Source: Brevundimonas aurantiaca
Lineage (GTDB): Bacteria > Pseudomonadota > Alphaproteobacteria > Caulobacterales > Caulobacteraceae
Assembly: GCF_014199955.1 (NCBI RefSeq)
Contig: NZ_JACHOQ010000001.1
Coordinates: 496,001 to 560,000 of the forward strand
DNA length: 64,000 nt
Reading direction: 5' to 3'
This document shows positions 28,327 to 36,820 of this stretch, in pieces. A program made the translations under genes and the position numbers. Every line of letters begins with the position of its first letter. Within the stretch, counting starts at the first letter, position 1. The notes beneath the pieces are model-generated. The model saw only the letters and a list, made by a program, of their open reading frames with translations. It was not told the DNA's origin and did not search any database.

Positions 28327-29481
28327 TCACTTGGCGGGGCGTCCGACCTCTTCCACCGCCATCACGGCGACGCCTGCCGGAGCGGGCTCCGGCTCCGGCT
28401 TGGCCTCCAGGGCCTGAAGCCGCGCATTGATGGCGGCGACCTCTTCCTGGGTAGGCAGACGACGTCCGCCAAGGCTGACCACGCCCACCACCCTTTGACG
28501 TCCATCGACCTCGACGGTCTTAAGCGGGGCCGCCTGCCCTGCCTCGGCGGGGACCGCGTCCGGGTCCGGGCCTCCGGTCCCCTGGCCGGGTTGGACGCCG
28601 GGTCGGGGGCGGGCGAACCGCGCTTCATCGATCAGGGGCTCCCGCCCCTTGTAAACGGCGCGGAAGGCGGCGGTCTCGCCGTAAAGCCCTTTCCAGCGAT
28701 AGAAGACGTGCGTCCCGATCTTGTTGACGCGCGAGACGGTCGGCGCCCACCAGGGATCCACATAGTCGGCGTGATAGTGGGTGGCGGTCCCCACCGTCTG
28801 GGCCACATAGCCGTTCAGGGCCTTTTCGGCCGCCTTGCGCGCCCGCTCCCACGCCCAGGGAACCGGCGCCTGAGAAAGGGCGCCGTCGCAGGTGAAGCTG
28901 AACTGGCACCCGGTCGTCCGCTCGGCGCCTTCAAACACAACGCCGCACACCGTGTCGGCGTAGTTGGGATCGCGCACGCGGTTCAGCACCACCTGAGCCA
29001 CCGCCGCCTGGCCCTCGTCGGACTCCAGCGCCGCCTCGTAATAGACCGCCTGGGTCAGGCACCGCAGGGCGCGACGGCGATCCTCGGCCCCGCCCTTGAA
29101 GACGAAGGGCCGCGCCGGACGCAGGGCTCCGGCCGTCGCCAGGGTCGCACCTGGGGTGAAGGCCGCCGGGGTCAGGGCCGGATCGTGCCGCTGCGCCAGG
29201 GCCAGCTGCGAGGCGCTCAGCCGCCCCTCAAGAGCGGCCAGGCCGTGGGGCCCCAGATCGCCCTGGGTGATCCGCGCCACGGCCTCCGCCGTCCGATCCG
29301 CGTCCGGCCGCACGGCCGAGCCGGCCGACAGGGCGACGCCCAGCACGGCGGCGGCGGCGGGCAAGGCCGCAGCCGAGCGCCTGACCGCCGCCCAAATCCG
29401 GTTCCAATGGGTAAGGACCATTCTGTTCCACAGCAGGCGCGACCAGGTCATGGACGCAGGAGGCCCGGACCGTGCCCGCAT
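28327..29481 (-). CDS. SleB/CwlJ-type cell-wall hydrolase (paralog 1)
   Basis: Predicted periplasmic peptidoglycan hydrolase of the Hydrolase_2 family. The 384-aa product has an N-terminal signal/anchor (about residues 30-55, SAAALPAAAAVLGVALSAG). The hydrolase domain starts near residue 140: LTQAVYYEAALESDEGQAAV with the catalytic Glu, VVLNRVRDPNY, GCQFSFTCDGAL and THYHADYVDPWW. The tail is Pro/Glu-rich. Start is uncertain; Met 11 or Met 21 would remove an odd hydrophilic leader. A clear paralog lies at 34473-35654. Confidence 0.86.
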   Translation of the reverse strand: MRARSGPPASMTWSRLLWNRMVLTHWNRIWAAVRRSAAALPAAAAVLGVALSAGSAVRPDADRTAEAVARITQGDLGPHGLAALEGRLSASQLALAQRHDPALTPAAFTPGATLATAGALRPARPFVFKGGAEDRRRALRCLTQAVYYEAALESDEGQAAVAQVVLNRVRDPNYADTVCGVVFEGAERTTGCQFSFTCDGALSQAPVPWAWERARKAAEKALNGYVAQTVGTATHYHADYVDPWWAPTVSRVNKIGTHVFYRWKGLYGETAAFRAVYKGREPLIDEARFARPRPGVQPGQGTGGPDPDAVPAEAGQAAPLKTVEVDGRQRVVGVVSLGGRRLPTQEEVAAINARLQALEAKPEPEPAPAGVAVMAVEEVGRPAK

Positions 29482-29516
29482 TTCGGGGCCGTTTTCAGGC
29501 GGACCGCCGATCCGCC

Positions 29517-29996
29517 TTATCGACCGCCCAGGCTGGCCCGCAACATCCAGGCGAACTTCTCGTGCGCCGCCAGACGCTGGGTCAGCAGATCCACGGTCAC
29601 GTCGTCGCCGTCCCCGTCCGCCACGTCCAGGGCGGAGCGCATGGTGGCGATCAAGGTCTCATGATCGCGCATCAGCTCGCGCAGCATGTCGGGCGCGTCC
29701 TTTTCCGGCTCGCCGTCGCGAATACTGGTCAGGTTGGCGAAGGCGCCGTAGCCCTGCGGCGCCAACTCGCCCAGGGCGCGGATACGTTCGGCGATGTCGT
29801 CCAGGGCCGCCCACTGGTCGCGATACTGCTGCTCCAGCATATTGTGCAGCGAGAAGAATTCAGGCCCCCGCACGTTCCAATGATAGCCGTGGGTCTTCAG
29901 ATAGACGGCGTAGGCGTCCGCCAGAACCCGGGTCAGTTGCTCAACCACGTCGCCGCGCTCGCTCTGGGACAGTCCGGTGTCAATGGTTGCGGTCAT
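29517..29996 (-). CDS. dps: Dps-family ferritin-like protein
   Basis: Forms dodecameric shells that oxidise and store iron and protect DNA. The 159-aa product has the intersubunit ferroxidase ligands in YHWNVRGPEFFSLHNMLEQQ and DQWAALDDIAERIRALG, and a C-terminal helix with AHEKFAWMLRASL. The N-terminal tail is short and not lysine-rich, so direct DNA binding is doubtful. It is divergent from the large hybrid kinase, sharing a 128-bp intergenic region. Confidence 0.95.
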   Translation of the reverse strand: MTATIDTGLSQSERGDVVEQLTRVLADAYAVYLKTHGYHWNVRGPEFFSLHNMLEQQYRDQWAALDDIAERIRALGELAPQGYGAFANLTSIRDGEPEKDAPDMLRELMRDHETLIATMRSALDVADGDGDDVTVDLLTQRLAAHEKFAWMLRASLGGR

Positions 29997-30053
29997 AATA
30001 CGCTCCGTGGGTGTGAGTTCGTCGCCGGCAATCTAGACGGAATCCGGCAGGCA

Positions 30054-30078
30054 GGAACGCAAAACCGCAACAAGCGTT
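30054..30078 (+). promoter_or_regulatory. EcfG/sigma-T-type promoter of the hybrid kinase gene
   Basis: GGAAC at 30054-30058 and CGTT at 30075-30078 are separated by exactly 16 bp, matching the alphaproteobacterial general-stress ECF consensus GGAAC-N16/17-CGTT. The -10 lies 46 bp before the kinase ATG. Regulation is inferred from the match alone. Confidence 0.65.
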
Positions 30079-30124
30079 GCATCACATAACGTCGCATCGA
30101 ACGACGTGAGGGGACGGGCACAAT

Positions 30125-33100
30125 ATGACGCCAGGCGCGGTCTTTCGCCGATTTCTGAACGCCGAAGCCGGTCTCCTCGTTCTCGCCCGTCTGAAGTCCG
30201 GTCCCGCCTGGCGGAGAATTCTAGTCGGACTGGCCGGCGCCGGCGCAGGACTGGCGGTGCGGGCGGCCACCGCCGGCTTTTACGGCGGGATCACCGGCTT
30301 CATGATCCTACTGCCGGGCGTCATTCTGGCGGCCTTGGCCGGCGGACGTCTGGCGGGTCTGACGGCGGTTGCGGGGTCTCTGCTGGGCGGCTGGGCGCTG
30401 GTCGCCTTGAACCCCGGCCCGACGACCCCGCATCTGGGCGTGGTCGCCACCTCCAACTTCGTCTTGGTGGGCCTGTTCTGCACCTGGCTGGGCGCCTCCT
30501 TGCGCCAGACCCTGATCCGGCTGGATTCCGTCGTCTCGGCCCTGTCCCTGTCCAACGCGCGGTTTGACGAGACCGGCGCCTTTCTGGGCTATGCCGGGAT
30601 CAACCTGAACGTGGACGGGGCGCGCGAACCGCTGGAGAAGGCCGCCCGCGCCGAGCGCCGCCAGCATTTCCTTCTGAACCTCAGCGACCGCCTGCGCGAC
30701 CTGTCCGACCCGGAGCGGATGATGGCCGAGGTCGAGGCGTCCCTGGGCGGCCTGCTGAGCGCGAACCGCGTCGGCTACGGCGAGGTGGACGAGACGGGCG
30801 AAGTCGTCTCCTTGAGCCGCGACTGGATTCAGGGCGTCGCCAGCGTTCACGGGCGCGCGCCGAGCGTCTTCAATCCCGCCCTCGTCGCAGACCTGTTCGA
30901 CGGTCGGACCATCCGCATCGACGACGTCCGCGACGACCCCCGTTCGGCCGACATCGCCGCCGCCTTCGCCGAAATCCAGACCCGCGCCCTGATCCGAGCG
31001 CCGCTGATCCGCAACGGCCGATTGCGCGCCTTCCTCTATGTCCACGCCGCCGCCCCCCGACGCTGGACTGACGCGGAGGTCCAGCTGGTCGAGGAGGTCG
31101 CCGCCCGCACCTGGGTCGAGATCGAACGCGCCCGCGCCGAGACCGAGACCCGCGAGAGCGAACAGCGCTTCCGCGCCATCGCCGACACCGCGCCGGTCCT
31201 GATCTGGGTCACGCGCCAGGATCGCCGCCGCGCCTTCATCAACCAGGCCTATGCGGACTTCTTCGGCGCGGACTATGAGACGGCCCTTGCGGCGGACTGG
31301 CGCGCCCGACTGCACCCGGACGACCAGGACCGCATCCTTCGAGAGTCCCTGGCCGGAGAGGCGACGAGAGAACCGTTTTCTCTGGAGGCTCGGTATCGGC
31401 GTCATGACGGCGAGTGGCGCTGGCTGAAATCCTTCTCTCGTCCGCGCATGGCCGGAAGCGAGTTGATCGGCTTCGTCGGCGTCGCCTTCGACGTCACCGA
31501 CATGCGCGAGGCCCAGGCCCGGCTGACCGAATCCGAAAGCCGGTTCCGCACCGTCGCGGACAGCGCTCCGGCCATGATCTGGATGACGGATGCGACGCCC
31601 CGGATCGTCTTCGCCAACAAACGCTATCGGCTGTTCTGCGACATCCGCTCGCAGCGCCAGCTGCTGGACGGCTGGCGCAGACTGATGCATCCGGACGACG
31701 AGACGGTGTTCGACGCCGCCTTCCTGCGGGCCTTCCAGGCGCGGGATCGGTTCGAGGCGCTCAGCCGGGCCAATCATCCGACCCTGGGGCTGCGCTGGCT
31801 CCGGACCGAGGGCGTGCCCCGCTTCGATGCGGCCGGCGCCTTCCAAGGCTATGTCGGCGCCACCATCGATGTCACCGACGCCAAGCGCGCCGAGGACGAC
31901 CTGAAACACATCAATGAGCTGCTGGAGGAGCGGGTCGCGGAGGCCCTGACCGAAAAGGCCGCCGCAGAGGCCCATCTGATGCACGCCCAGCGGATGGAGG
32001 CGGTCGGCCGCCTCACCGGCGGTGTCGCCCACGATTTCAACAATCTGCTGACGGTGGTGATCGGGGCGCTGGACATCATCCTGCGCTCCGACGACGCCGC
32101 AAAACGCAAGAAGCTGGGCGAGGCCGCCCTGGCCGCCGCCCGTCGCGGCGAGAGCCTGACCCACCAGCTTCTGGCCTTTTCGCGCCGTCAGGCCCTGCGT
32201 CCCGAACCGGTCGATCTGAACGGCCTGATCCGCGAGGGCGAGCCCTTGCTGCGCCGGGCCGTCGGCGAGGCCGTGGACTTCAAGATCCGGCTGAAGCGCG
32301 GCGGCGTTCGCGTCAACGTCGATCCCGCTCAGTTCGAGGCCGCCCTGCTGAACCTGGTCGTCAACGCCCGCGACGCCCTGGGCGACGTGACCGGGCGCGA
32401 CGCCGCATCAGCCGATGCGGCCAGCAAGGCCGACGGCCCGCCTCGATCGGGTCGAGACGGCCCCGTCCGCGCCGGCGCCCGCATCACGATCCAAACCCAG
32501 GCCTGTTCCGTCTCGGCGGGGCAGATCCCGGAACTGGCGGCGGGCGACTATGTCTGCGTCGCCGTGTCCGACAACGGATCGGGCATGTCGGCCGATGTCA
32601 TCGACCGCGTCTTCGAACCCTTCTTCACCACCAAGCCGATCGGCAAGGGAACGGGCCTGGGCCTCAGCCAGGTCTATGGCTTCGCGCGACAGTCGGGCGG
32701 CGGGGTCCACATCGCTTCCAGCCCCGGCCGCGGCTCGGAGATTCGCCTCTATCTGCCGCCGCTGATCGCGGACAAGGCCGCCCCGTCGCCCGAACCGGCC
32801 GACGTCGACGCCGCCCTGCCGAACGGCCACCGCCTGCTGCTGGTGGAGGACGACGCGGATGTCGCAGCCATCGCCCTGGATCAGTTGGAAAGCTTCGGCC
32901 TGGACGTCGAATGGGTCGAGAACGGCCCCGAGGCGCTGAAGGCCCTGGAACGGGCGCGCTTCGACGTCATGTTGACCGATGTGGTCATGCCGGGCGGCAT
33001 GAGCGGCTTGGACCTGGCGCGTCAGGCGGCGCGGGACCGGCCCCAGATGCGGATCGTCCTGACCTCGGGCTATGTGGGCGACGACGTGGATCAGGTTCTG

Positions 33101-33193
33101 GCCGACACGCCCTGGCCCTTCCTGCGCAAACCCTATTCGCCCGAGCAATTGCGCGCCGTTCTTTCGACGGCGGGGCCGCGGCCAAACCATTAG
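30125..33193 (+). CDS. Membrane-anchored PAS hybrid histidine kinase
   Basis: A 1022-aa sensor. Residues about 30-125 form several membrane helices. A GAF domain follows (about 190-330), then two PAS/PAC domains (about 345-465, FRAIADTAPVLIWV; and 470-600, FRTVADSAPAMIWM). HisKA has H636 in GGVAHDFNNLLTVV, and the ATPase domain shows NLVVNARDAL, SDNGSGM and GTGLGLSQVYGF. A C-terminal REC domain has D952 in LTDVVMPGG. A dedicated terminator follows. The promoter match suggests general-stress control; the signal and downstream partner are unknown. Confidence 0.93.
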   Translation: MTPGAVFRRFLNAEAGLLVLARLKSGPAWRRILVGLAGAGAGLAVRAATAGFYGGITGFMILLPGVILAALAGGRLAGLTAVAGSLLGGWALVALNPGPTTPHLGVVATSNFVLVGLFCTWLGASLRQTLIRLDSVVSALSLSNARFDETGAFLGYAGINLNVDGAREPLEKAARAERRQHFLLNLSDRLRDLSDPERMMAEVEASLGGLLSANRVGYGEVDETGEVVSLSRDWIQGVASVHGRAPSVFNPALVADLFDGRTIRIDDVRDDPRSADIAAAFAEIQTRALIRAPLIRNGRLRAFLYVHAAAPRRWTDAEVQLVEEVAARTWVEIERARAETETRESEQRFRAIADTAPVLIWVTRQDRRRAFINQAYADFFGADYETALAADWRARLHPDDQDRILRESLAGEATREPFSLEARYRRHDGEWRWLKSFSRPRMAGSELIGFVGVAFDVTDMREAQARLTESESRFRTVADSAPAMIWMTDATPRIVFANKRYRLFCDIRSQRQLLDGWRRLMHPDDETVFDAAFLRAFQARDRFEALSRANHPTLGLRWLRTEGVPRFDAAGAFQGYVGATIDVTDAKRAEDDLKHINELLEERVAEALTEKAAAEAHLMHAQRMEAVGRLTGGVAHDFNNLLTVVIGALDIILRSDDAAKRKKLGEAALAAARRGESLTHQLLAFSRRQALRPEPVDLNGLIREGEPLLRRAVGEAVDFKIRLKRGGVRVNVDPAQFEAALLNLVVNARDALGDVTGRDAASADAASKADGPPRSGRDGPVRAGARITIQTQACSVSAGQIPELAAGDYVCVAVSDNGSGMSADVIDRVFEPFFTTKPIGKGTGLGLSQVYGFARQSGGGVHIASSPGRGSEIRLYLPPLIADKAAPSPEPADVDAALPNGHRLLLVEDDADVAAIALDQLESFGLDVEWVENGPEALKALERARFDVMLTDVVMPGGMSGLDLARQAARDRPQMRIVLTSGYVGDDVDQVLADTPWPFLRKPYSPEQLRAVLSTAGPRPNH

Positions 33194-33197
33194 ATCC

Positions 33198-33236
33198 AAG
33201 AAAAACGCGCCGCAGAGGCTGCGGCGCGTTTTTCTT
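33198..33236. terminator. Bidirectional terminator, hybrid kinase / DUF6481 gene
   Basis: An 18-bp perfect stem (33198-33215 with 33219-33236) with a 3-nt loop AGG. The arms begin with AAGAAAAA and end with TTTTTCTT, so both strands get a T-rich tail. It sits 5 bp after the kinase stop and 20 bp after the convergent gene's stop. Confidence 0.92.
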
Positions 33237-33255
33237 CGTCAGTTCCAAGGCCGCC

Positions 33256-33612
33256 TCAGCGGCGCGCCTTGCGGGCGGCGTAGCGCGCGTCGCGCCTGGC
33301 CTTCTGCTCTTCCTTGGTCAGTTGCTTGCGCGCCTTGCGGTCGGCCCGCTTCTCGGCCTCGATCGCTTCCTGAGCGGCCATTTCGGCGGCCAGGCGCGCA
33401 GCCTCCTTCTCGGCCTTCTCGCGGCGCTGTTCCGCCTTGGCCAGTTCGTGCTGCTGGCGCAGGGCTTCCTTTTCGGCGGCGCGCTTCTCAGCCAGGCGCT
33501 CGAATTCGGGATCGGGGGCGGCGGGCTTGGGCTTGAACTTGGCGAGCAGAGCCTTCTTGGCTTCCTGCTGGGCGGTCAGGCGGTCGGTAAATCCGGTCTT
33601 CAAATCTTTCAT
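33256..33612 (-). CDS. DUF6481-like highly charged helical protein
   Basis: A 118-aa protein beginning MKDLKTGFTDRLTAQQEAKK followed by ALLAKFKPKPAAPDPEFE, which resembles the alphaproteobacterial DUF6481 family. From residue 35 onward it is almost all Ala, Glu, Lys, Arg and Gln, predicted to form a long helix or coiled coil, ending in a very basic tail (RRDARYAARKARR). Relatives are often near RNA-related genes; a role in RNA binding is a guess. Function unknown. Confidence 0.72.
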   Translation of the reverse strand: MKDLKTGFTDRLTAQQEAKKALLAKFKPKPAAPDPEFERLAEKRAAEKEALRQQHELAKAEQRREKAEKEAARLAAEMAAQEAIEAEKRADRKARKQLTKEEQKARRDARYAARKARR

Positions 33613-33848
33613 GCGAAAGCGTCAGGGTTCCTTGTGATCGGCCAGCGGCCATCGGGGGTCGGGCGGCGGAGAACGCGCGCGTCCCGAAGCGGGGCGCACA
33701 AAGCCTATGCAGGGACCAAAAGCAAGGTTCGCCGCCACGAAATCGGCCGCGCGCACGAAATGGCGCGCTTGAGGCGCCCTTACCTGCTCCAGTGATGCAG
33801 ATAGGTCGCGCCCGCCCCGTTACAAGAGCAGGCGCAACGGCGGGTTCG

Positions 33849-34034
33849 TCAGTTGGGCTTCTGCGCCTGGCCGACGGCGGTTCCGGCCGCTCCACCGACG
33901 GCGGCGCCCACGGGTCCGCCCACCACAGCCCCCGCCACCGCGCCGCTGGCGGCCTTTTGCTCGATTGTGGTCCCGCAAGCCGTCAGCGCCAGGGCGCCGG
34001 CGGCGATGCAGGTCGTGATGATCATGCGCGACAT
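33849..34034 (-). CDS. Small glycine-zipper lipoprotein (61 aa)
   Basis: Signal peptide MSRMIITTCIAAGALALTAC with a lipobox LTAC puts Cys20 as the lipidated residue. The mature part is a glycine zipper (GAVAGAVVGGPVGAAVGGAA) similar to Gly-zipper envelope lipoproteins. SD GGAGAG lies upstream. A perfect sigma-T-type promoter 28 bp before the ATG suggests stress induction. The region 33613-33848 upstream of its neighbour shows nothing else. Confidence 0.85.
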   Translation of the reverse strand: MSRMIITTCIAAGALALTACGTTIEQKAASGAVAGAVVGGPVGAAVGGAAGTAVGQAQKPN

Positions 34035-34061
34035 GGCGTCTCTCCAAAAAGGTCACGCTTG

Positions 34062-34086
34062 AACGCCGCGCCGCGCTTGAGGTTCC
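34062..34086 (-). promoter_or_regulatory. EcfG/sigma-T-type promoter of the lipoprotein gene
   Basis: On the minus strand GGAAC (34086-34082) and CGTT (34065-34062) are separated by exactly 16 bp. The short distance to the ATG at 34034 leaves a leader of about 20 nt that contains the SD. The remaining gap 34087-34472 is AT-richer and has a small palindrome AATACAGTATT near 34203 but no gene. Confidence 0.68.
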
Positions 34087-34472
34087 CAGCGCGATCCAGA
34101 ACTGGCGAATACGGAAAACGGACCAACGGACAACACAATCCGCGCGCCATTCAGCAGATACGGGGAAATGTGACAATCTACAGCCGAGACGCCGTGCAAC
34201 CCAATACAGTATTCGCTCTATCCACTGTCGCAATCCGGCCCATATTGTCATGCCGCCGGGGCAATATCGTAAAAATACCTAATCCTTTCGTCGCCTTAAC
34301 CAGCCGCTTGCGAATCAGCCACATTCAGGTCACAAACTTCGCTATATAGGCCCGTCCTCGACGCCCGGGCTGTATGTGCCGCGCGCCGAATGCCGGCCGG
34401 ACAGGCGACCGTTTCGGGTCGCCCCGCCGGCGATACGACCCGGGGGCAGCGTTTCTCGCCCTGCTGAACAGG

Positions 34473-35654
34473 ATGAACTCGTTGTCGCATTCCTCGCAGA
34501 CGCGCGGCCCCGCCCGCACCGATCATGTGGCGAAGATCAAGCCCGTGACGGCGGCCGCGGCCTTCGGCTGTCTGGTGGGACTGGCGATCGGCGGCGCCTA
34601 TCTGGGCGGGACCATGGCGCGCAATGCGACGCTGCGGGCCCAGGCCGAACGGATCCAGGGCGCCACCGCCGCCGGCTTCACCGAAGAAGCCCTGTCCGCC
34701 GCCGCCGGCGGTCTGGACGCCAGCGCCCTGTCGATCGCTCGTCGGCACGATCCCTACACCAGCGCCGGCGCCGCCGAGCGCGATCGCCAGGCCGAGCTTC
34801 TGGCGGCCCGTCTGGATCAGTTGGACGCCAACCGCGATCCCAAACTGCGCCACGCCAATCTCTCCAGCCCCGTCGGCGCCAAGCCCTTCCGCCTGGATCA
34901 CGCCCTGGACGCCAGCCGCGACCTCGATTGCCTGACCCAGGTCGTCTATTATGAAGCGCGCGGCGAGGGCCGCGACGGCATGCGGGCCGTGGCCCAGGTC
35001 GTCCTGAACCGGGTCCGCCACCCCGCCTTCCCCAAGAGCATCTGCGCCGTCGTCTACCAGGGCGCCGCGCGCCGCACCGGCTGCCAGTTCTCCTTCACCT
35101 GCAACGGCGTGATGCGCGGCCGGATCAACCAGGCCGCCTGGAACCGAGCGCGCGGCATCGCCTCCTCGGCCCTGTCCGGATCGGTCTATGCAGGCGTCGG
35201 CAACGCCACCCATTTCCACACCACCGGCGTGTCGCCCGACTGGCGCAACACCCTGATCCGGGTGAACCAGGTGGGCAGCCATCTCTTCTATCGGTTCGGC
35301 GGCCGCGCCGGCTCAGGCGGGGCCTTCACCTACGCCGCCCGTCCGTCTCAGGCCGACGATCAGCCCCGTCTGATCCAGGCGGGTCTCAATCCCGTCGAAG
35401 CGGCCCGCCAGGCCGGACAGGCCGTGGCCTATTCGCTGATCCTGGCCCAGGAGGGCGGCGCCGAGCCCCAGGCTGCGCCGACGACGAACGCCCGCCCCGC
35501 CGCCAAGCCTGCGGAAGCGGCCGTCGCCACCCAGACGTCCGGCCAGGCTTCCACCCCGCCCGCCGCCCGGCCCACGGCCGCCTCGGCGCCGCGCGGCGCG
35601 GCGCCCCGGGCTGAGGCCAGGACGGAAACGGCGGACGCCTCCAACCCCGTCTGA
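34473..35654 (+). CDS. SleB/CwlJ-type cell-wall hydrolase (paralog 2)
   Basis: A 393-aa predicted peptidoglycan hydrolase anchored by one N-terminal helix (about residues 25-48, VTAAAAFGCLVGLAIGGAYL). The hydrolase domain begins near residue 150 with LTQVVYYEARGEGRDGMRAV, VVLNRVRHPAF, GCQFSFTCNGVM and THFHTTGVSPDW, closely parallel to the gene at 28327-29481. The tail is Ala/Pro-rich. The ATG at 34473 is chosen because the signal-anchor follows it; an upstream reading frame to 34374 looks non-coding. Confidence 0.86.
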   Translation: MNSLSHSSQTRGPARTDHVAKIKPVTAAAAFGCLVGLAIGGAYLGGTMARNATLRAQAERIQGATAAGFTEEALSAAAGGLDASALSIARRHDPYTSAGAAERDRQAELLAARLDQLDANRDPKLRHANLSSPVGAKPFRLDHALDASRDLDCLTQVVYYEARGEGRDGMRAVAQVVLNRVRHPAFPKSICAVVYQGAARRTGCQFSFTCNGVMRGRINQAAWNRARGIASSALSGSVYAGVGNATHFHTTGVSPDWRNTLIRVNQVGSHLFYRFGGRAGSGGAFTYAARPSQADDQPRLIQAGLNPVEAARQAGQAVAYSLILAQEGGAEPQAAPTTNARPAAKPAEAAVATQTSGQASTPPAARPTAASAPRGAAPRAEARTETADASNPV

Positions 35655-35667
35655 TCGCAAAGGTGCT

Positions 35668-35862
35668 TCAGTCCGGGCCGAAAGGCCCCCGTGTCGTCCG
35701 GTTCTGATCGAATTCGCCGAACCGACGGCCGGGCTTGTCCGGGCTTGCGGTCTGCTCCCGCCCGACGCCGATCATGCTCAGCCGGTCGTAGCCGACGCTG
35801 AGCGGTTGAGCGGGCGCCCGCCGCACCCGCAGGGCCTGGGGCGTCTGGGGCGTCTGGGACAT
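35668..35862 (-). CDS. Small hypothetical protein (64 aa)
   Basis: Not recognised. A strong SD (GAGGAG 7 nt before the ATG) supports it. The polar product starts MSQTPQTPQALRVRRAP, has no membrane segment and looks largely disordered, ending RTTRGPFGPD. Convergent with the hydrolase gene (13 bp between stops). Confidence 0.5.
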   Translation of the reverse strand: MSQTPQTPQALRVRRAPAQPLSVGYDRLSMIGVGREQTASPDKPGRRFGEFDQNRTTRGPFGPD

Positions 35863-35923
35863 CGGTCGCTCCTCGCGCGGTTCATCGTATGAACGTCGCG
35901 CGCGGCGGGCTGTTCCCCTGGCT

Positions 35924-36820
35924 TCACAGGGCGTCCAGGCCGATGTCCAGCACGGGCGCCGAATGGGTCAGGGCCCCGACCGAGATCACATCGACCCCGG
36001 TCTCCGCGATCGCCCGCACCGTCGTCAAATCCACCCCGCCGGACGCCTCCAGCCGGATGCGCCCCCCGGTCCAGGCCACCGCCCGCCTCAGGTCCGCCAG
36101 GCTGAAATTGTCCAGCATGATCACGTCCGGCGCCAGGTCGTCATTGATCAGGGCCAGGACTTCGCTCAGCTGATCCAGCCCATCCACCTCGACCTCCACC
36201 TTCATCAGGTGAGGGGCGAAGGCCTTGGCCCGCCGCACGGCCTCGCCCACCCCGCCGCAGACGGCGACGTGGTTGTCCTTGATCAGGATGGCGTCATCCA
36301 GGCCGAACCGATGGTTCACCCCGCCGCCGCAGGCGACCGCATGTTTCTCCAGCGCCCGCAGACCCGGCGTCGTCTTGCGGGTGTCGGCGATCCGCGCCCT
36401 TGTCCCGGCGACGGCCTGCACATAGGCCCGCGTCAGGGTCGCCACCCCGCTCAGCCGTCCGACCAGGTTCAGGGCCGTCCGCTCGGCGGACAGAAAGGCG
36501 CGCGCGTCGGCCTCGACCACCGCCAGCACGGCCCCGGCCTCGAACGCCGCCCCGTCCTCCAGACGAAGATCCACGTCGGCCGTCGGGTCCATCGCCCGCA
36601 CGGCCAGCCGCACCGCCTGAATTCCGGCCAGAACGCCGGCCTTGCGCGCCGTGAAGGCCGCCTTCATCCGCGCCCCTGGGGGAATACAGGCCAGGGCCGT
36701 GACGTCGCCCGCCCGCCCCAGATCTTCCGCCAGGGCCATCCGCACCACCGGTTCGATCAGGACCTCCGGCAGGGATCGGTTCAGGGCCATGTCTCGGGAG
36801 GTCTCCATAGAGGCTGTCAT
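35924..36820 (-). CDS. nadC: NadC, nicotinate-nucleotide diphosphorylase
   Basis: Converts quinolinate and PRPP to nicotinate mononucleotide, the third step of de novo NAD synthesis. The 298-aa protein shows the family segments LVGRLSGVATLT, ARIADTRKTTPGLRALEK (substrate Arg/Lys), GGGVNHRFGLDDAILIKDNH, VEVEVDGLDQ, IMLDNF and EASGGVDL. It overlaps nadB by the 4-base ATGA, indicating tight coupling. Confidence 0.96.
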   Translation of the reverse strand: MTASMETSRDMALNRSLPEVLIEPVVRMALAEDLGRAGDVTALACIPPGARMKAAFTARKAGVLAGIQAVRLAVRAMDPTADVDLRLEDGAAFEAGAVLAVVEADARAFLSAERTALNLVGRLSGVATLTRAYVQAVAGTRARIADTRKTTPGLRALEKHAVACGGGVNHRFGLDDAILIKDNHVAVCGGVGEAVRRAKAFAPHLMKVEVEVDGLDQLSEVLALINDDLAPDVIMLDNFSLADLRRAVAWTGGRIRLEASGGVDLTTVRAIAETGVDVISVGALTHSAPVLDIGLDAL

